Notes: generated by a model not told the origin, from the sequence alone. Counted from the stretch's first letter, positions 43,268 to 54,317 are shown. The stretch: DNA of 64,000 nt from Phytobacter diazotrophicus (GCA_004346725.1 SMDE01000009.1:62001-126000), one strand, 5' to 3'. Numbers and translations are program-made.

Positions 43268-43858
43268 TTACATTAACTGATGCACCTTACTGAACGGTAT
43301 TGGCGCATAAAGTCCGCAACAGGCCCAAATGCCCGCCTCTTCAAGTGCCCGACGGTTAATATTATTGTCTGTTTTTATAATAACTTTTTCGCAATAACGC
43401 TTTAAATTTTGGATAAGATACGGAAACGTATTTTTGTTTAGCTCGTTGTTCGTAAAGGTTTCATCCAAAACGATTGCCTCACAGTACTGCGTAAAGGGCG
43501 CGTTTTCATTCCCCACATGACTCAGCCAGATACCATTTTTACTTTTTGCTAAATCCTGTATGGCTGTTTCAAATGTTTGGTTGATTTGTAATTTTACAAA
43601 AGGGAGTCGAGCCAGTGTTGCCTGTAATACTAAGTCGAACGTTAATAGCATTGCGATCTCTTCATCGGTGATGGAGACCAGACAGAACAAATCACGCTTT
43701 TTAAAAAAATCGGCTTTATTGCCGATGGCATTCATTAAATCAAAAAGATAAGTTCTTTTTTTTTCCAGGCTGTTCAGAACAAGCGTTTTTCTTGGGTAGA
43801 TCTTAACGCCCAGAAGTTGACCGTGTGGAGTGGTTATCCTTTCTGCTAAGTAAGGCAT
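43268..43858 (-). CDS. Degenerate EAL-domain protein (YdiV-like), copy 2
   Basis: A 196-residue protein with the full-length layout of small, catalytically dead EAL proteins such as YdiV/RflP, which binds FlhD4C2 and blocks flagellar genes. LARLPFVKLQINQTFETAI stands where active EAL enzymes have the LELTES metal motif (here LQINQ), and NTFPYLIQNLKRYCEKVIIK followed by ALEEAGIWACCGLYAPIPFS is the C-terminal part shared with copy 1. Metal and general-base residues are missing. A strong GGAGGGAG site precedes the ATG. AT-rich compared with flanking core genes, suggesting acquisition. No function is proven. Confidence 0.8.
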   Translation of the reverse strand: MPYLAERITTPHGQLLGVKIYPRKTLVLNSLEKKRTYLFDLMNAIGNKADFFKKRDLFCLVSITDEEIAMLLTFDLVLQATLARLPFVKLQINQTFETAIQDLAKSKNGIWLSHVGNENAPFTQYCEAIVLDETFTNNELNKNTFPYLIQNLKRYCEKVIIKTDNNINRRALEEAGIWACCGLYAPIPFSKVHQLM

Positions 43859-44247
43859 ATAAACTCTCCCTCCAGGTGGTATTCACATCGCTTTCTCAAA
43901 AACACGCTTACAACGCGTGTAACACATACTAAGAGCATATTGCGACAGGTGATGTCACTCTTAAATGGAAATTTATCTGAAATACGCTTATGAAAAAGAA
44001 CGTTATATATGACAGATTTTACTTAAGTTAAAAAATGAAAACGTTAAAAAAACTTCTCAATAAAATGAACAGGATACACATATCTCGTAATGCAATTCAG
44101 GCATGCGAAATTAAACCAGTAATGACGAGTAAATAGCGTGGCCGGTGGAGAAAGAATAGCGAAAAGTTAAAGCGAGAATTTCCAGGGTGAGCGGGTCAGG
44201 TGCTACGTGAAAACCGGTTCAGGAAGCTGAACCGGTAATAAGAAATA
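43859..44247. other. AT-rich region between msrA and the EAL-like genes
   Basis: These 389 bases contain no gene I can support. They should include the promoter of the upstream EAL-like gene (right of 43858, minus strand) and the end of the msrA transcript. A hairpin GAACCGGTAATAAG-type symmetry near 44213-44238 (ACCGGTTC...GAACCGGT) may end msrA transcription. Confidence 0.5.
44212..44240 (-). terminator. Possible msrA terminator
   Basis: AACCGGTTC and GAACCGGT arms with an 8-base AGGAAGCT loop lie just after the msrA stop on the minus strand. The following minus-strand sequence is not T-rich, so efficiency is unclear. Confidence 0.45.
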
Positions 44248-44889
44248 TCAGGCCAGTTGCGGTGGCAGGCAAACGCCAATGCCACCAATGCCACAATATC
44301 CATAGGGGTTTTTATGCAGATACTGCTGATGATCGTCTTCGGCATAGTAAAACGGCGGTGCGTTAACAATTTCCGTCGTAATAGTTCGATCATCATTCGC
44401 GGCCCGCATTGCCGCCTGAAAGCGTTCGAGGCTGGCGTGGGCGGCGGCGCTCTGCTCGGGCGTCAGCGGATAAATGGCGGAGCGGTATTGTGTGCCGTGG
44501 TCATTGCCCTGACGCATCCCCTGGGCCGGATCGTGGTTTTCCCAGAACACGTGCAGAAGCTGCTCATAACTGATCACCGACGGGTCATACACTACGCGAA
44601 CCGCTTCGGCATGGCCCGTCTGTCCGGTACACACTTCGCGGTAGGTTGGGTTCGGCGTATAACCGCCCATGTAACCTGCCGCCGTGCTGTAGACACCGGG
44701 CAGTTGCCAGAACAGACGTTCGACACCCCAGAAGCAACCCATTGCGAAATAAGCGGTCTCCATCCCTTCCGGTACGTTTGTCATGGAGTGCTCGTTAACA
44801 GCATGTAGCGTGGCAACGGGCATTGGCGTGTTACGTCCGGGTAACGCATCCGATTGAGTAACAAGGTTTTTCTTATCAAACAGACTCAT
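44248..44889 (-). CDS. msrA: Peptide methionine (S)-S-oxide reductase MsrA
   Basis: MsrA reduces methionine S-sulfoxide in proteins and free methionine. The 213-residue protein has the catalytic Cys52 in [13 protein letters not shown] and the recycling cysteines in the tail ([15 protein letters not shown]). I chose ATG 44889 ([20 protein letters not shown], as in E. coli), preceded by GGGAGGCC. It is divergent from tamA, as in E. coli. Confidence 0.98.
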   Translation of the reverse strand: MSLFDKKNLVTQSDALPGRNTPMPVATLHAVNEHSMTNVPEGMETAYFAMGCFWGVERLFWQLPGVYSTAAGYMGGYTPNPTYREVCTGQTGHAEAVRVVYDPSVISYEQLLHVFWENHDPAQGMRQGNDHGTQYRSAIYPLTPEQSAAAHASLERFQAAMRAANDDRTITTEIVNAPPFYYAEDDHQQYLHKNPYGYCGIGGIGVCLPPQLA

Positions 44890-45102
44890 GGTGAGGCCTC
44901 CCATAAGCGCAAATTGCGGTTAAGGTTGTAACGAAGCGTCTCTTTTAACACAATAAACGCGGTAAATCAGACTAGATTTAAACATAAGAAATATTTGGGG
45001 TGTCGTCCGTTTTTCAATCCACATATTGGATTTTTTACAAGCCGCGGAGCGGTATTGACGTTTCCTTCCAGGGGTGGGAACAAGGAATATTCAGGAGAGA
45101 AC

Positions 45103-46836
45103 GTGCCAAAAATCCGTACTTTATGTTTTGCCGGTTTGTTGCTGGCAAGCCATAGCGCCATGTCGGCAAACGTCCGATTGCAACTGGAAGGGTTGACCGG
45201 AGCGCTGCAGAAAAATGTCCGCGCTCAGCTTTCCACCATCGAGAGCGATGAAGTGACGCCGGACAAGCGATTTCAGGCGCGTGTCGATGACGCCATCCGT
45301 GAAGGTTTGAAAGCGCTGGGATATTACGAACCCACTATCGAGTTCGAGCTTCGCCCACCGCCGGCGAAAGGGCGTCAGGTATTGATTGCGCGTGTCTCGG
45401 CAGGGGAACCGGTACGCATCGGCGGTACGGATGTGATCCTGCGCGGCGGTGCGCGTACCGATGAAGATTATATTGCATTGCTAAAAAAGCGCCCGGAAAA
45501 AGGCACTGTGCTCAACCACGGTGATTACGACGGTTTTAAGAAATCACTCACCCGTGTTGCCTTGCGCAAAGGCTATTTTGATAGCCACTACAACCACAGC
45601 CAGTTGGGCATCGCGCTTGACCGGCATCAGGCATTCTGGGACATCGACTATGACAGCGGACAGCGCTACCGTTTCGGAGATGTGACCTTCGAAGGTTCGC
45701 AAATCCGCGAAGAGTATCTGCAAAATCTGGTGCCGTTTAAAAAAGGTGATTATTACCAGACCAAAGATCTGGCGGAACTTAACCGTCGCCTGTCAGCTAC
45801 CGGCTGGTTTAACTCCGTGGTGGTGGCACCGGAGTTTGATAAAGCCAGAGAAAGCAAAGTACTACCTTTAAAAGGTGTCGTCGCACCGCGTATTGAAAAC
45901 ACCATTGAGACCGGCATCGGCTATTCCACCGACGTAGGTCCGCGCGTCAAAGCCACATGGAAAAAGCCGTGGATAAACTCCTATGGCCACAGCTTTACCA
46001 CCACAGCCAGCGTCTCGGCGCCGGAACAACAGCTTGATTTCAGCTACAAAGTTCCGCTGCTCAAAAACCCGCTTGAGCAATATTATCTGGTACAGGGCGG
46101 TTTTAAGCGCACCGATTTAAATGATACCGAAGCGGACTCCACCACGCTTGCGGTGTCCCGTTACTGGGATCTCTCCAGCGGCTGGCAGCGCGCTATTAAC
46201 CTGCGCTGGAGCCTCGACCACTTTACGCAGGCGAGCGTAACCAACACCACCATGCTGCTTTATCCGGGGGTGATGATCAGCCGTACCCGTTCGCGCGGCG
46301 GTTTGATGCCGACCTGGGGTGATTCTCAGCGTTATTCCATCGATTACTCCAGCACCGCCTGGGGCTCAGATGTGGAGTTTATCGTGATGCAGGCGCAAAA
46401 CGCCTGGATCCGCACGTTATATGACCGCCACCGTTTTGTCGCCCGTGGCAACCTGGGGTGGATTGAAACCGACGATTTTAACCGCGTACCGCCAGATTTG
46501 CGCTTCTTTGCCGGGGGGGATCGCAGCATCCGCGGCTATAAATACAAATCTATCGCGCCGAAGGATGATGACGGCAAGCTGATCGGGGCCTCGAAAATGG
46601 CCACCGGATCGCTGGAATATCAGTACAACGTGACGGGTAAATGGTGGGGCGCGGTCTTTGTCGACAGCGGCGAGGCCGTGAGCGATATCCGCCGCAGTGA
46701 TTTCAAAACCGGTACCGGCGTCGGGGTACGCTGGCAATCACCGGTTGGCCCGATCAAATTCGATCTGGCCGTTCCGGTCGGTGATAAAGACGAGCACGGA
46801 TTACAGTTTTACATCGGTTTGGGGCCTGAATTATGA
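45103..46836 (+). CDS. tamA: TamA (YtfM), outer-membrane subunit of the TAM complex
   Basis: TamA is an Omp85-family 16-stranded barrel that works with TamB in outer-membrane protein insertion and phospholipid transport to the outer membrane. The 577-residue protein has a signal peptide ([22 protein letters not shown]), three POTRA domains (about 22-265; second ends near [20 protein letters not shown]) and a barrel with the [18 protein letters not shown] lid-lock motif and a C-terminal strand ending in YIGLGPEL. I chose the GTG at 45103: it gives the E. coli length, follows AGGAGAGAAC and starts the signal peptide. Confidence 0.97.
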   Translation: MPKIRTLCFAGLLLASHSAMSANVRLQLEGLTGALQKNVRAQLSTIESDEVTPDKRFQARVDDAIREGLKALGYYEPTIEFELRPPPAKGRQVLIARVSAGEPVRIGGTDVILRGGARTDEDYIALLKKRPEKGTVLNHGDYDGFKKSLTRVALRKGYFDSHYNHSQLGIALDRHQAFWDIDYDSGQRYRFGDVTFEGSQIREEYLQNLVPFKKGDYYQTKDLAELNRRLSATGWFNSVVVAPEFDKARESKVLPLKGVVAPRIENTIETGIGYSTDVGPRVKATWKKPWINSYGHSFTTTASVSAPEQQLDFSYKVPLLKNPLEQYYLVQGGFKRTDLNDTEADSTTLAVSRYWDLSSGWQRAINLRWSLDHFTQASVTNTTMLLYPGVMISRTRSRGGLMPTWGDSQRYSIDYSSTAWGSDVEFIVMQAQNAWIRTLYDRHRFVARGNLGWIETDDFNRVPPDLRFFAGGDRSIRGYKYKSIAPKDDDGKLIGASKMATGSLEYQYNVTGKWWGAVFVDSGEAVSDIRRSDFKTGTGVGVRWQSPVGPIKFDLAVPVGDKDEHGLQFYIGLGPEL

Positions 46837-49800
46837 GTTTATGGAAGAAGATAAGCCTCGGCGTACTGGTGTTTATCCTGTTAGTGCTGGGGACGGTTAT
46901 TTTTCTCGTCGGGACGACGAGCGGGTTACACCTGCTGTTTAAGGCCGCCAACCGTTGGGTTCCGGGGCTGGAAATCGGCCAGGTGACCGGCGGCTGGCGT
47001 GATTTATCGCTGAAAAACATTCGTTACGATCAGCCGGGTATCGCGGTGAATGCCGGAGAGTTCCATCTGGCGGTGAAACTGGGCTGCCTGCGTGACAGTA
47101 GCCTGTGCGTGAACGATATCTCGCTAAAAGATATCAATGTGGTCATCGATACCAAAAAGATGCCACCTGCCGCGCCAGTGAAAGAAGAGGATAACGGGCC
47201 GTTAAACCTTTCCACGCCGTATCCCATTACGTTAAGCCGCGTGGCCCTCAATAACGTCAATATCAATATTGATGACACGACCGTCTCCGTCATGAACTTC
47301 TCCTCTGCCCTGAACTGGGAAGAGAAAAACCTGACCCTGAAACCCACCTCGCTGAGCGGCCTGCTAATTGCCCTACCGAAAGTGGCGAAGGTGGCGCAGG
47401 AACAGGTGGTGGAGCCGAAAGTTGAGAATCCGAAACCGGATGAACTGCCGCTGGGTGAATCCCTTAAGCAACTCTTCGCCAAACCGCTGCTGCCGCAGAT
47501 GACGGATGTGCATCTGCCGCTCAATCTCAATATTGAAGAATTTCGCGGTGAGCAGCTTCGCTTAACCGGCGACACTGATATCACGGTCAGCAATATGCTG
47601 CTCAAAGTGAGCAGCATTGACGGCAATATGAAGCTTGATGCGTTCGATATCGATTCAAATCAGGGCACGCTTAATGCCACGGGCACGGCGACATTGCGGG
47701 ATAACTGGCCGGTGGATATCACCCTCAACAGCACCCTGAATGTCGATCCGATGAAAGGCGAGAAAGTGAAGCTCAAAGTCGGCGGCGAGGTTCGCAAACA
47801 ACTGGAGTTTGGCGTCAACCTGTCCGGCCCGGTGGATATTGTTCTGCGTGGGCAAACGCAGCTTGCCGAGGCGGGGCTGCCGCTCAATCTGGATATCACC
47901 AGCGAGCAGCTCTACTGGCCGTTTACCGGTGAAAAACAGTATCAGGCTGATGACCTTAAGCTCAAGCTGACCGGTAAAATGACTGACTACACGCTGTCGT
48001 TCCGCACGGCGGTAAAGGGCCAGGACGTACCACCAGCCACCATCACTCTGGACGGTAAAGGTAACGAGCAGCAAATCAGCATCGACAAGCTGAGCGTAGC
48101 CGCGCTGGAAGGAAAAACCGAACTCAAAGCCTTGCTCGACTGGCAGCAGGCGATTAGCTGGCGCGGTGAGTTAACGCTGGACGGCATCAACACCGCAAAA
48201 ACCTTCCCGGACTGGCCTGCAAAACTGAACGGGCTGGCGAAAATGCGCGGCAGTCTCTACGGCGGAACCTGGCAGCTTGATATCCCGGAGCTGAAACTCG
48301 CCGGGAACGTGAAACAAAATAAAGTCAGCGTTGACGGGCAGCTTAAAGGCAACAGCTATATGCAGTGGACCATTCCGGGGCTGCATCTGGAACTGGGACG
48401 CAACAAAGCCGATGTCAAAGGCGAACTGGGGGTAAAAGATCTTAACCTGGATGCCAACATCGACGCGCCAGGTCTGGATAACGCACTGCCAGGGCTGGGC
48501 GGGACGGCTAAAGGGCTTGTGAATATTCGCGGTACGGTGGATGCGCCACAGGTAATGGCAGATATCACCGCCAGCAATCTGCGCTGGCAAGCGCTGCGTG
48601 TGGCCCGTGTCCTGGTGAAAGGGGATGTGAAATCGACCGATCAGCTTGCCGGTACGATGAATGTGCGGGTTGAACGCCTCTCTCAGCCTGGGGTGAATAT
48701 CAGCCTGGCAACGCTTGCTGCCAAAGGCAGTGAAAAGCAGCACGAACTTGAGTTGCGGGTGCAGGGCGAGCCGGTCGCCGGGCAGTTAAAACTGGCCGGG
48801 AGTTTTGATCGCAACGAACAGCGCTGGAAGGGCACCCTTAGCGATACACGCTTCACCACGCCCGTCGGGCCAGTTGCCCTGAACCGTGAAATCGCGCTGG
48901 ATTACCGTAACCAGGAACAGAAGATCAGTATTGGGCCACACTGCTGGACCAACCCGAATGCGGAGCTTTGCGTGCCGCAGACGATTGATGCCGGGGCGCA
49001 GGGACGTGCGGTAGTCAATCTGAACCGCTTCGACCTGGCGATGCTGAAACCCTTTATGCCGGATACCACCCAGGCCAGCGGCACATTCAGCGGTAAGGCT
49101 GATGTCTCGTGGGATGCCAGCAAAGAAGGCTTGCCGCAGGGTGAAGTGACGCTGTCCGGGCGTAATGTCAAAGTGACCCAGGTAGTGAACGATGCACCGC
49201 TGCCGGTCGCCTTCGAAACACTGAACCTTAACGCGAAGTTGCAGAATAACCGTGCGGATTTAGGCTGGCTGATCCGTCTGACCAATAACGGACAGTTTGA
49301 CGGGCAGGTGCAGGTCAGCGATCCGCAGGGGCGGCGTAACCTTGGCGGTAACGTCAATATCCGCAATTTCTCGCTGGCAATGGCTAACGCCATTTTTACG
49401 CGCGGCGAGAAAGCGGCGGGTACGCTGAACGCCAACCTACGGCTCGGCGGAAATCTGCAAAGCCCGCAATTGTTCGGGCAGATGCAGCTCAACGGTGTGG
49501 ATGTGGAAGGTAACTTCATGCCGTTCGATATGCAGCCCAGCCAACTGGCAATGAACTTCAATGGCACCACCTCGACCCTGCAAGGGGTGGTGCGGACCCA
49601 ACGTGGACAGATTAACCTGAGCGGTGATGCGGACTGGAGCCAGATTAACAACTGGCGTGCCCGCGTGGCGGCACAGGGGAACAAGGTGCGCATTACCGTG
49701 CCGCCTATGGTGCGTCTGGACGTCTCCCCTGACCTGGTGTTCGAGGCTACGCCGACGCTGTTTACGCTTGATGGCCGGGTCGATGTGCCCTGGGCGCGGA

Positions 49801-50609
49801 TCGTCGTGCATGATTTGCCGGAGAGCGCGGTTGGCACCTCTAGTGATGAGGTGATGCTCAATGCGGATCTGAAACCGGAAAAACCGAAAAGCGCGGCGAT
49901 TCCGATTAACAGTAATTTGATTGTGCATGTCGGCAATAATGTGCGGATGGATGCTTTCGGACTGAAAGCGCGGCTGACCGGCGATCTGAAAGTCACTCAG
50001 GATCAACAAGGGCTTGGCCTTAACGGGCAAATCAATATTCCGGAAGGGCGCTATCACGCTTATGGCCAGGATTTGATTGTGCGTAAGGGGGAGCTGATTT
50101 TCTCCGGCCCCGTCGATCAGCCGCTGCTGAATATCGAGGCGATTCGTAACCCGGATGCCACCGAGAACGACGTGACCGCCGGGGTGCGTATTACCGGCAC
50201 GGCAGATGAACCGAAGGCGGAGATCTTCTCCGACCCGGCGATGTCGCAGCAAGAGGCGCTCTCTTACCTGCTTCGCGGGCAGGGTCTGGAGAGCGGACAA
50301 AGCGATAGTGCAGCAATGACTTCTGCCTTAGTGGGCCTGGGGGTTGCACAAAGTGGTCAGGTTGTGGGTAAAATCGGCGAGACGTTTGGCGTAAGCAATC
50401 TGGCGCTGGACACCGAAGGGGTGGGCGACTCCTCCCAGGTGGTGGTCAGCGGCTATGTACTGCCGGGTCTACAGGTAAAATATGGTGTGGGTATTTTTGA
50501 CTCACTGGCGACTCTCACGTTACGTTATCGCCTGATGCCTAAGCTGTATCTGGAAGCGGTGTCTGGCTTAGATCAGGCACTTGATCTGCTCTATCAGTTT
50601 GAGTTTTAG
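46833..50609 (+). CDS. tamB: TamB (YtfN), inner-membrane AsmA-like subunit of the TAM complex
   Basis: A 1258-residue protein that spans the periplasm as a long hydrophobic beta-groove and feeds lipids or proteins to the outer membrane with TamA. The N-terminal signal anchor is [20 protein letters not shown] (about 5-24); the bulk is repeated beta-strand sequence; the C-terminal DUF490 domain (last 340 residues) ends in [20 protein letters not shown]-type strands ([22 protein letters not shown]) that contact TamA. Its ATG overlaps the tamA stop (ATGA), showing coupled translation. Length matches E. coli (1259). Confidence 0.97.
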   Translation: MSLWKKISLGVLVFILLVLGTVIFLVGTTSGLHLLFKAANRWVPGLEIGQVTGGWRDLSLKNIRYDQPGIAVNAGEFHLAVKLGCLRDSSLCVNDISLKDINVVIDTKKMPPAAPVKEEDNGPLNLSTPYPITLSRVALNNVNINIDDTTVSVMNFSSALNWEEKNLTLKPTSLSGLLIALPKVAKVAQEQVVEPKVENPKPDELPLGESLKQLFAKPLLPQMTDVHLPLNLNIEEFRGEQLRLTGDTDITVSNMLLKVSSIDGNMKLDAFDIDSNQGTLNATGTATLRDNWPVDITLNSTLNVDPMKGEKVKLKVGGEVRKQLEFGVNLSGPVDIVLRGQTQLAEAGLPLNLDITSEQLYWPFTGEKQYQADDLKLKLTGKMTDYTLSFRTAVKGQDVPPATITLDGKGNEQQISIDKLSVAALEGKTELKALLDWQQAISWRGELTLDGINTAKTFPDWPAKLNGLAKMRGSLYGGTWQLDIPELKLAGNVKQNKVSVDGQLKGNSYMQWTIPGLHLELGRNKADVKGELGVKDLNLDANIDAPGLDNALPGLGGTAKGLVNIRGTVDAPQVMADITASNLRWQALRVARVLVKGDVKSTDQLAGTMNVRVERLSQPGVNISLATLAAKGSEKQHELELRVQGEPVAGQLKLAGSFDRNEQRWKGTLSDTRFTTPVGPVALNREIALDYRNQEQKISIGPHCWTNPNAELCVPQTIDAGAQGRAVVNLNRFDLAMLKPFMPDTTQASGTFSGKADVSWDASKEGLPQGEVTLSGRNVKVTQVVNDAPLPVAFETLNLNAKLQNNRADLGWLIRLTNNGQFDGQVQVSDPQGRRNLGGNVNIRNFSLAMANAIFTRGEKAAGTLNANLRLGGNLQSPQLFGQMQLNGVDVEGNFMPFDMQPSQLAMNFNGTTSTLQGVVRTQRGQINLSGDADWSQINNWRARVAAQGNKVRITVPPMVRLDVSPDLVFEATPTLFTLDGRVDVPWARIVVHDLPESAVGTSSDEVMLNADLKPEKPKSAAIPINSNLIVHVGNNVRMDAFGLKARLTGDLKVTQDQQGLGLNGQINIPEGRYHAYGQDLIVRKGELIFSGPVDQPLLNIEAIRNPDATENDVTAGVRITGTADEPKAEIFSDPAMSQQEALSYLLRGQGLESGQSDSAAMTSALVGLGVAQSGQVVGKIGETFGVSNLALDTEGVGDSSQVVVSGYVLPGLQVKYGVGIFDSLATLTLRYRLMPKLYLEAVSGLDQALDLLYQFEF

Positions 50610-50611
50610 CA

Positions 50612-50956
50612 ATGCGAATATTTGTCTACGGCAGTTTACGACGCAAGCAAGGCAACAGCCACTGGATGACCAATGCTCAGTGGCTGGGCGATTATTGCGT
50701 TGAAGATTATCAACTCTACAGTCTGGGGCACTACCCTGGCGCTGTACCGGGTGATGGCAGTGTGCTGGGTGAAGTTTACCGCATTGATGCGACAACGCTT
50801 GGCGAACTGGATGCGCTACGTACCGCTGGGGGCGAATATAAACGGCAGCTTATCCAGACGCCTTATGGCAGCGCCTGGATGTATGTGTACCAACGGCCGG
50901 TGGAGGGGAAAACGTTTATCCCTACCGGCAACTGGTTAGACAGAGACCAGTATTAA
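50612..50956 (+). CDS. ytfP: YtfP, gamma-glutamylcyclotransferase-fold protein
   Basis: A 114-residue protein of the GGCT/AIG2 family. The YGSLR substrate loop (VYGSLRRKQGNSHWM, residues 4-18) and the conserved acid in LGELDALRTAGGEYKR are present. The biochemical substrate of bacterial YtfP is not known. The gene begins 3 bases after the tamB stop, so it is in the tamA-tamB operon, as in E. coli. A terminator follows at once. Confidence 0.95.
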   Translation: MRIFVYGSLRRKQGNSHWMTNAQWLGDYCVEDYQLYSLGHYPGAVPGDGSVLGEVYRIDATTLGELDALRTAGGEYKRQLIQTPYGSAWMYVYQRPVEGKTFIPTGNWLDRDQY

Positions 50957-50959
50957 TAC

Positions 50960-50992
50960 AAACACGCCACCTTCGGGTGGCGTTGTTTTTCC
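50960..50992 (+). terminator. tamA-tamB-ytfP terminator
   Basis: ACGCCACC-TTC-GGGTGGCGT hairpin followed by TGTTTTT, 5 bases after ytfP. Confidence 0.9.
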
Positions 50993-51093
50993 TGAATACC
51001 TTCCTAAATAACCGTTTCCTTCCGCGATTTTTCTATATTGCCTGGTTGAGCCGTGCCATAAAACGCACTCACGCTTAACAAGGACGATATGGC

Positions 51094-51534
51094 ATGAACA
51101 AATCTATTTTTGCATTGCTGCTGGTTGGCATGTTGACCATTTCCTCGCCGACCTGGAGCGCATCTTCATTTAACGATGTGCAGCAACGGGCGGAAAGCGG
51201 GGACGCGAAAGCGCAACTGGAGTTGGGATACCGTTACTTTCAGGGTAATGAAACGGCCAGGGATGTAGAAAAGGCCTTACGCTGGTTCCAGCGTGCGGCG
51301 CAGCAGGGGTACACTCCCGCAGAATATGTGATGGGCCTGCGTTATGCGAATGGCGAAGGCGTCGCGCAGGATTATGCACAGGCGGCACAGTGGTATCGGA
51401 AAGCGGCGGTGAAGGGATTGCCGCAGGCACAACAAAATCTTGCGGTGCTCTACCAGTGCTTAATCAGCGATGCGCCGATGTCGGCGATTTTTTTGTTTCG
51501 GTCGTCCATGGTCGCCTGCGTTTCGGTGATGTAG
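51094..51534 (+). pseudogene. Sel1-repeat protein gene, 3'-truncated at the beta-lactamase gene
   Basis: The frame encodes a signal peptide (MNKSIFALLLVGMLTISSPTWSA) and Sel1/TPR-like repeats: AESGDAKAQLELGYRYFQGN..., YTPAEYVMGLRYANGEGVAQDY..., and the start of a third, [12 protein letters not shown] (residues 109-120). Exactly there, at 51450-51453, the reading frame enters the antisense of the bla gene: the last 26 codons ([13 protein letters not shown]...) are bla stop and tail read backwards. The native third repeat and end are missing and are not found elsewhere in the window. A shortened, secreted Sel1 protein could still be made. Sel1 proteins usually mediate protein contacts. Confidence 0.8.
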
Positions 51535-52304
51535 ATAACGACGATGCGGGCCGGTTTGCCATCAGGCCCCAGCGCGGCAACAATACCGCGAGAACCCCGT
51601 TCCCCCGCTCCCGTTTTATCGGCGATAAACCAGCCCGCTGGCATGACCGAGCGAATCAGCGGCCCACCGACTTTATCTGCTTCCATCCAGGCCATTAATT
51701 GCTGCTGTGATGCTGGAGTCAGTATCTTGCCGTTGAGAAGCTGGCGCAGCATCTGCGCCATGGCCTCAGGCGTTGTCGTATCACGCTCATCGCCAGGCAA
51801 CGCTTCATTCAACGCGGTTTCCCATCGGTCGAGACGGGTGACCCGATCGCCCGCTTTACGCAGGAACGCCGTAAGTTCTGACGGTCCACCGATCGCAGAC
51901 AGCAGCAGGTTGCCCGCCGTGTTATCACTCATTGTGATGGCGGCGCTGCACAGTTCGGCCAGGGTCATCCCGTCGGTAAGGTGTTTTTCCGTTACCGGCG
52001 AGTACGCGACCAGGTCCTGCTTACGATACTGTATACGACGGGCAAGCTGCTCCTGCCCGGCATCCACCCGCGATAAGACCGCACCGCACAGTAGCACTTT
52101 AAAAGTACTCATCATGGGAAAACGTTCTTGTGGACGATAGCTGCCCAGCATCTGACCGTTGGCGAGGCTCAATTCGGCATAGCCCACTCGTGCGTTAAGC
52201 TGGTCCTCAGCTTTTTTTACGGTCTCCAGCGTGAGCGGGTGAGCAAAAGCGGGCAGGCAAAAGGCGGTCAGCAGGGAGATAAAGTGCAAACGAAACCGTG
52301 GCAT
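51450..52304 (-). CDS. bla: Class A beta-lactamase, TEM/SHV-like, chromosomal
   Basis: A 284-residue serine beta-lactamase, exported by a signal peptide ([21 protein letters not shown]). The catalytic motifs are complete: Ser66-Thr-Phe-Lys69 (Ambler S70-K73) in [14 protein letters not shown], Ser126-Asp-Asn (S130) in MSDNTAGN, Glu162 (E166) in [11 protein letters not shown], and Lys230-Thr-Gly (K234) in [12 protein letters not shown]. The Cys73-Cys119 pair (Ambler 77-123) of TEM/SHV is present. It reads as a mixture of TEM-like ([16 protein letters not shown]) and SHV-like ([12 protein letters not shown]) stretches and looks nearest to TEM by eye. Ambler 104, 164, 238 and 240 are Glu, Arg, Gly and Glu, predicting a narrow-spectrum penicillinase. 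I chose ATG 52304 with AAGGAAACG upstream. No transposon ends are visible. Confidence 0.95.
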   Translation of the reverse strand: MPRFRLHFISLLTAFCLPAFAHPLTLETVKKAEDQLNARVGYAELSLANGQMLGSYRPQERFPMMSTFKVLLCGAVLSRVDAGQEQLARRIQYRKQDLVAYSPVTEKHLTDGMTLAELCSAAITMSDNTAGNLLLSAIGGPSELTAFLRKAGDRVTRLDRWETALNEALPGDERDTTTPEAMAQMLRQLLNGKILTPASQQQLMAWMEADKVGGPLIRSVMPAGWFIADKTGAGERGSRGIVAALGPDGKPARIVVIYITETQATMDDRNKKIADIGASLIKHW

Positions 52305-52481
52305 AGAGATACGTTTCCTTGTGGTTATTTCGGGGCAGGGGGGCAATCACACAACGGTATGCATTGTAGAGGCATATGTTTACCAAAGCGTGATGAATTC
52401 GGGGATAAAGAATCGCACAGTCAATGAAAGCGGGGGAGATGCAGCGCCCTCCGACCCAAAGGCGAATGGCGCTGCTGCTGA
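52305..52481. other. bla upstream region
   Basis: This 177-base gap between bla and the chemoreceptor end (both minus strand) should hold the bla promoter. TACAAT, at 52363-52368 on the minus strand, is a plausible -10 box, but no good -35 lies at the right distance. No ampR-like regulator gene is nearby. No inverted repeats of an insertion sequence were seen. Confidence 0.45.
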
Positions 52482-54065
52482 TTACGCGGCGTTTTGCCGC
52501 AATTTGAACTGGCTTACGGCTTCTAACAGCTCTTCTGCCTGGCGCTGCATTTGATGCGCGGCAGCCGACGATTCCTGCGACAGCGTGGCGTTCTGCTGGG
52601 TTGCGGTATCCATATGCGTCACCGCCACGTTCACCTGATCGATACCGGTGCTCTGCTCTTTGCTGGCGGCGGAAATGGACTCCACCAGCTCGCTCACCTG
52701 CTGTACGCTACGCAAAATCTCGGTCATTGCGGAACCGGCGCTTTGTACCTGCGCGTTCCCTTCGGCGATACGGTTAACGGAATTGTCGATCAGGTTACGA
52801 ATATCCCGCGCTGCAGAGGCAGAACGTTGCGCCAGGGCGCGGACTTCGGAGGCAACGACAGCGAAACCTCGTCCTTCGGCACCCGCGCGTGCGGCCTCGA
52901 CGGCGGCATTCAGCGCCAGGATGTTGGTCTGGAAGGCAATACTGTCAATCACACCGATGATGTTATTAATCTGGCTGGAGAGCTGGTGGATGTCGCTCAT
53001 GGTTTGCACCACGCGTTCCACGGCTTGCCCGCCCTGACCTGCGATAGTGAATGCGTCGCGGGCGATAGTGCTGGCAAAACGCGAGTTCTCGGCGTTGCTT
53101 TTCACCACAGAGGTGAGCTCCTCCATGGAGGCGGCCGTTTCTTCCAGCGCGCTCGCCTGCGCCTCGTTACGTGAAGAGAGTTCCCGGCTACCGGTGGCAA
53201 TTTGCACCGATGCCGAGGCTATGGATTCCGTACTGTGGCGAACCCCGTGGACGATGCGGGTCAGGTTGCCGTTCATCTCCTGCAAGGCGTGCATCAGTTC
53301 GGCTGTCTCGTCGCGCCCGGAGATACTAAAGGTTGTCTGCAAATCACCAGAGGCCACCGTGCGGGCAACGGTAACGGCTTGTGCCAGCGGATGGGTAATG
53401 CTGCGCACCAGCCACCAGGTGATAATCCCACCGGCCAGCATGGTCAGCGCCATGGCGATCAGCAACATCAGGCGGGTTTGCTGATATTGCGCCAGGTTGC
53501 GCGCGTCCGTCTCCACGTGAATGGCATTGGCGTGTTTCAGCGTCCGCGCTACTACCTCGTCAATCATCCGTGTCGGCTCCCGGTCAATGCCGGTCACCAG
53601 TTTGTCGACGCGTTGGGCGCTGGTAGGGTCGCTCAGATCGTATTGCTGTAGTGCGCTCAGGTAGTGTGCTTCAAGCTCAGCATGGAGCTTGCGAGTCTGT
53701 TCAACCTGCGCGTTATCCATGCCAAGTTGTGGCAACATCGCACTCAGTTTTTCCAGCAGTTGCTGCGTTTTTTGGCTCTGGGAAACAAAGGCGGCTTTGT
53801 ATTTATCAAAAGTCTCTTGTCCCTGAGCGCCGCGTAGTAGCGTGTTCTTCCATTCCTGAACCTGGATTTTGAACTGCACCTGGGCGTTACGCGCGGTATC
53901 AATGCTCTCAACAAGCACCTTCTCCGTTGCCATCATTTTCTGGTTTTGCCCAAAGCTGTCACTGTTTATCGCCAGCCCCCGCAAGCCGATAAACAGCGTT
54001 GCCAGCAGTAACAGTGTTGCCATCAGGCCGAGTCGTTGCCCAATTGTGAAGTGGTTAAGTTTCAT
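52482..54065 (-). CDS. Methyl-accepting chemotaxis protein, four-helix-bundle sensor
   Basis: A 527-residue chemoreceptor: membrane helix 1 at about 9-29 ([20 protein letters not shown]), a periplasmic four-helix-bundle domain of the 4HB_MCP type (about 30-195), helix 2 ([20 protein letters not shown]), HAMP, and a Tsr-class signalling domain with the tip [44 protein letters not shown] contains methylation sites. It ends LRQNAA, with no NWETF-type CheR/CheB tether. A sigma-28-type promoter lies upstream. It stands between bla and ppa; E. coli has no receptor here. Ligand unknown. Confidence 0.95.
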   Translation of the reverse strand: MKLNHFTIGQRLGLMATLLLLATLFIGLRGLAINSDSFGQNQKMMATEKVLVESIDTARNAQVQFKIQVQEWKNTLLRGAQGQETFDKYKAAFVSQSQKTQQLLEKLSAMLPQLGMDNAQVEQTRKLHAELEAHYLSALQQYDLSDPTSAQRVDKLVTGIDREPTRMIDEVVARTLKHANAIHVETDARNLAQYQQTRLMLLIAMALTMLAGGIITWWLVRSITHPLAQAVTVARTVASGDLQTTFSISGRDETAELMHALQEMNGNLTRIVHGVRHSTESIASASVQIATGSRELSSRNEAQASALEETAASMEELTSVVKSNAENSRFASTIARDAFTIAGQGGQAVERVVQTMSDIHQLSSQINNIIGVIDSIAFQTNILALNAAVEAARAGAEGRGFAVVASEVRALAQRSASAARDIRNLIDNSVNRIAEGNAQVQSAGSAMTEILRSVQQVSELVESISAASKEQSTGIDQVNVAVTHMDTATQQNATLSQESSAAAHQMQRQAEELLEAVSQFKLRQNAA

Positions 54066-54106
54066 GTTGTTCCCCGGTGAAATGAAAGAGCACGGTCACA
54101 AAAGGG

Positions 54107-54133
54107 ATATCGACCCGCGTGGGGCGGACTTTA
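54107..54133 (-). promoter_or_regulatory. Sigma-28 (FliA)-like promoter of the second chemoreceptor
   Basis: On the minus strand TAAAGTCC, 11 bases, GTCGATAT, against TAAAGTTT-N11-GCCGATAA: 6 of 8 in each box with the exact spacer. It lies about 40 bases before the gene start. Confidence 0.6.
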
Positions 54134-54275
54134 CAGAGGTCGGAAGGCGGTTGTGGGGCGGGTTTGGGTTATATCGTTCAAACGCATGGGAAAAGAATTT
54201 TGTGACATTTTTATGACAAATTAAGAAACGGGCGCTGAAAGGGCAGGAACAGAGAAGGACAGAGGAATAAGACAT

Positions 54276-54317
54276 AAAAAAACCCTGTCCGCCGTTATCC
54301 GCGTTCAGGGTTTTTCA
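54276..54317 (-). terminator. ppa terminator
   Basis: AAAAAACCCTG and CAGGGTTTTT arms around a GC-rich loop; on the minus strand the hairpin is followed by a T run, 12 bases after the ppa stop. Confidence 0.85.

Noticed and set aside
48902-49996. 364-codon minus-strand frame within tamB
   Set aside because: Shadow of the tamB coding bias; composition is low-complexity Ser/Arg/Pro-rich and the plus frame is a conserved protein.
51450-52480. Tn3-type or insertion-sequence origin of bla
   Set aside because: No transposase, resolvase, terminal inverted repeats or target duplication could be seen on either side.
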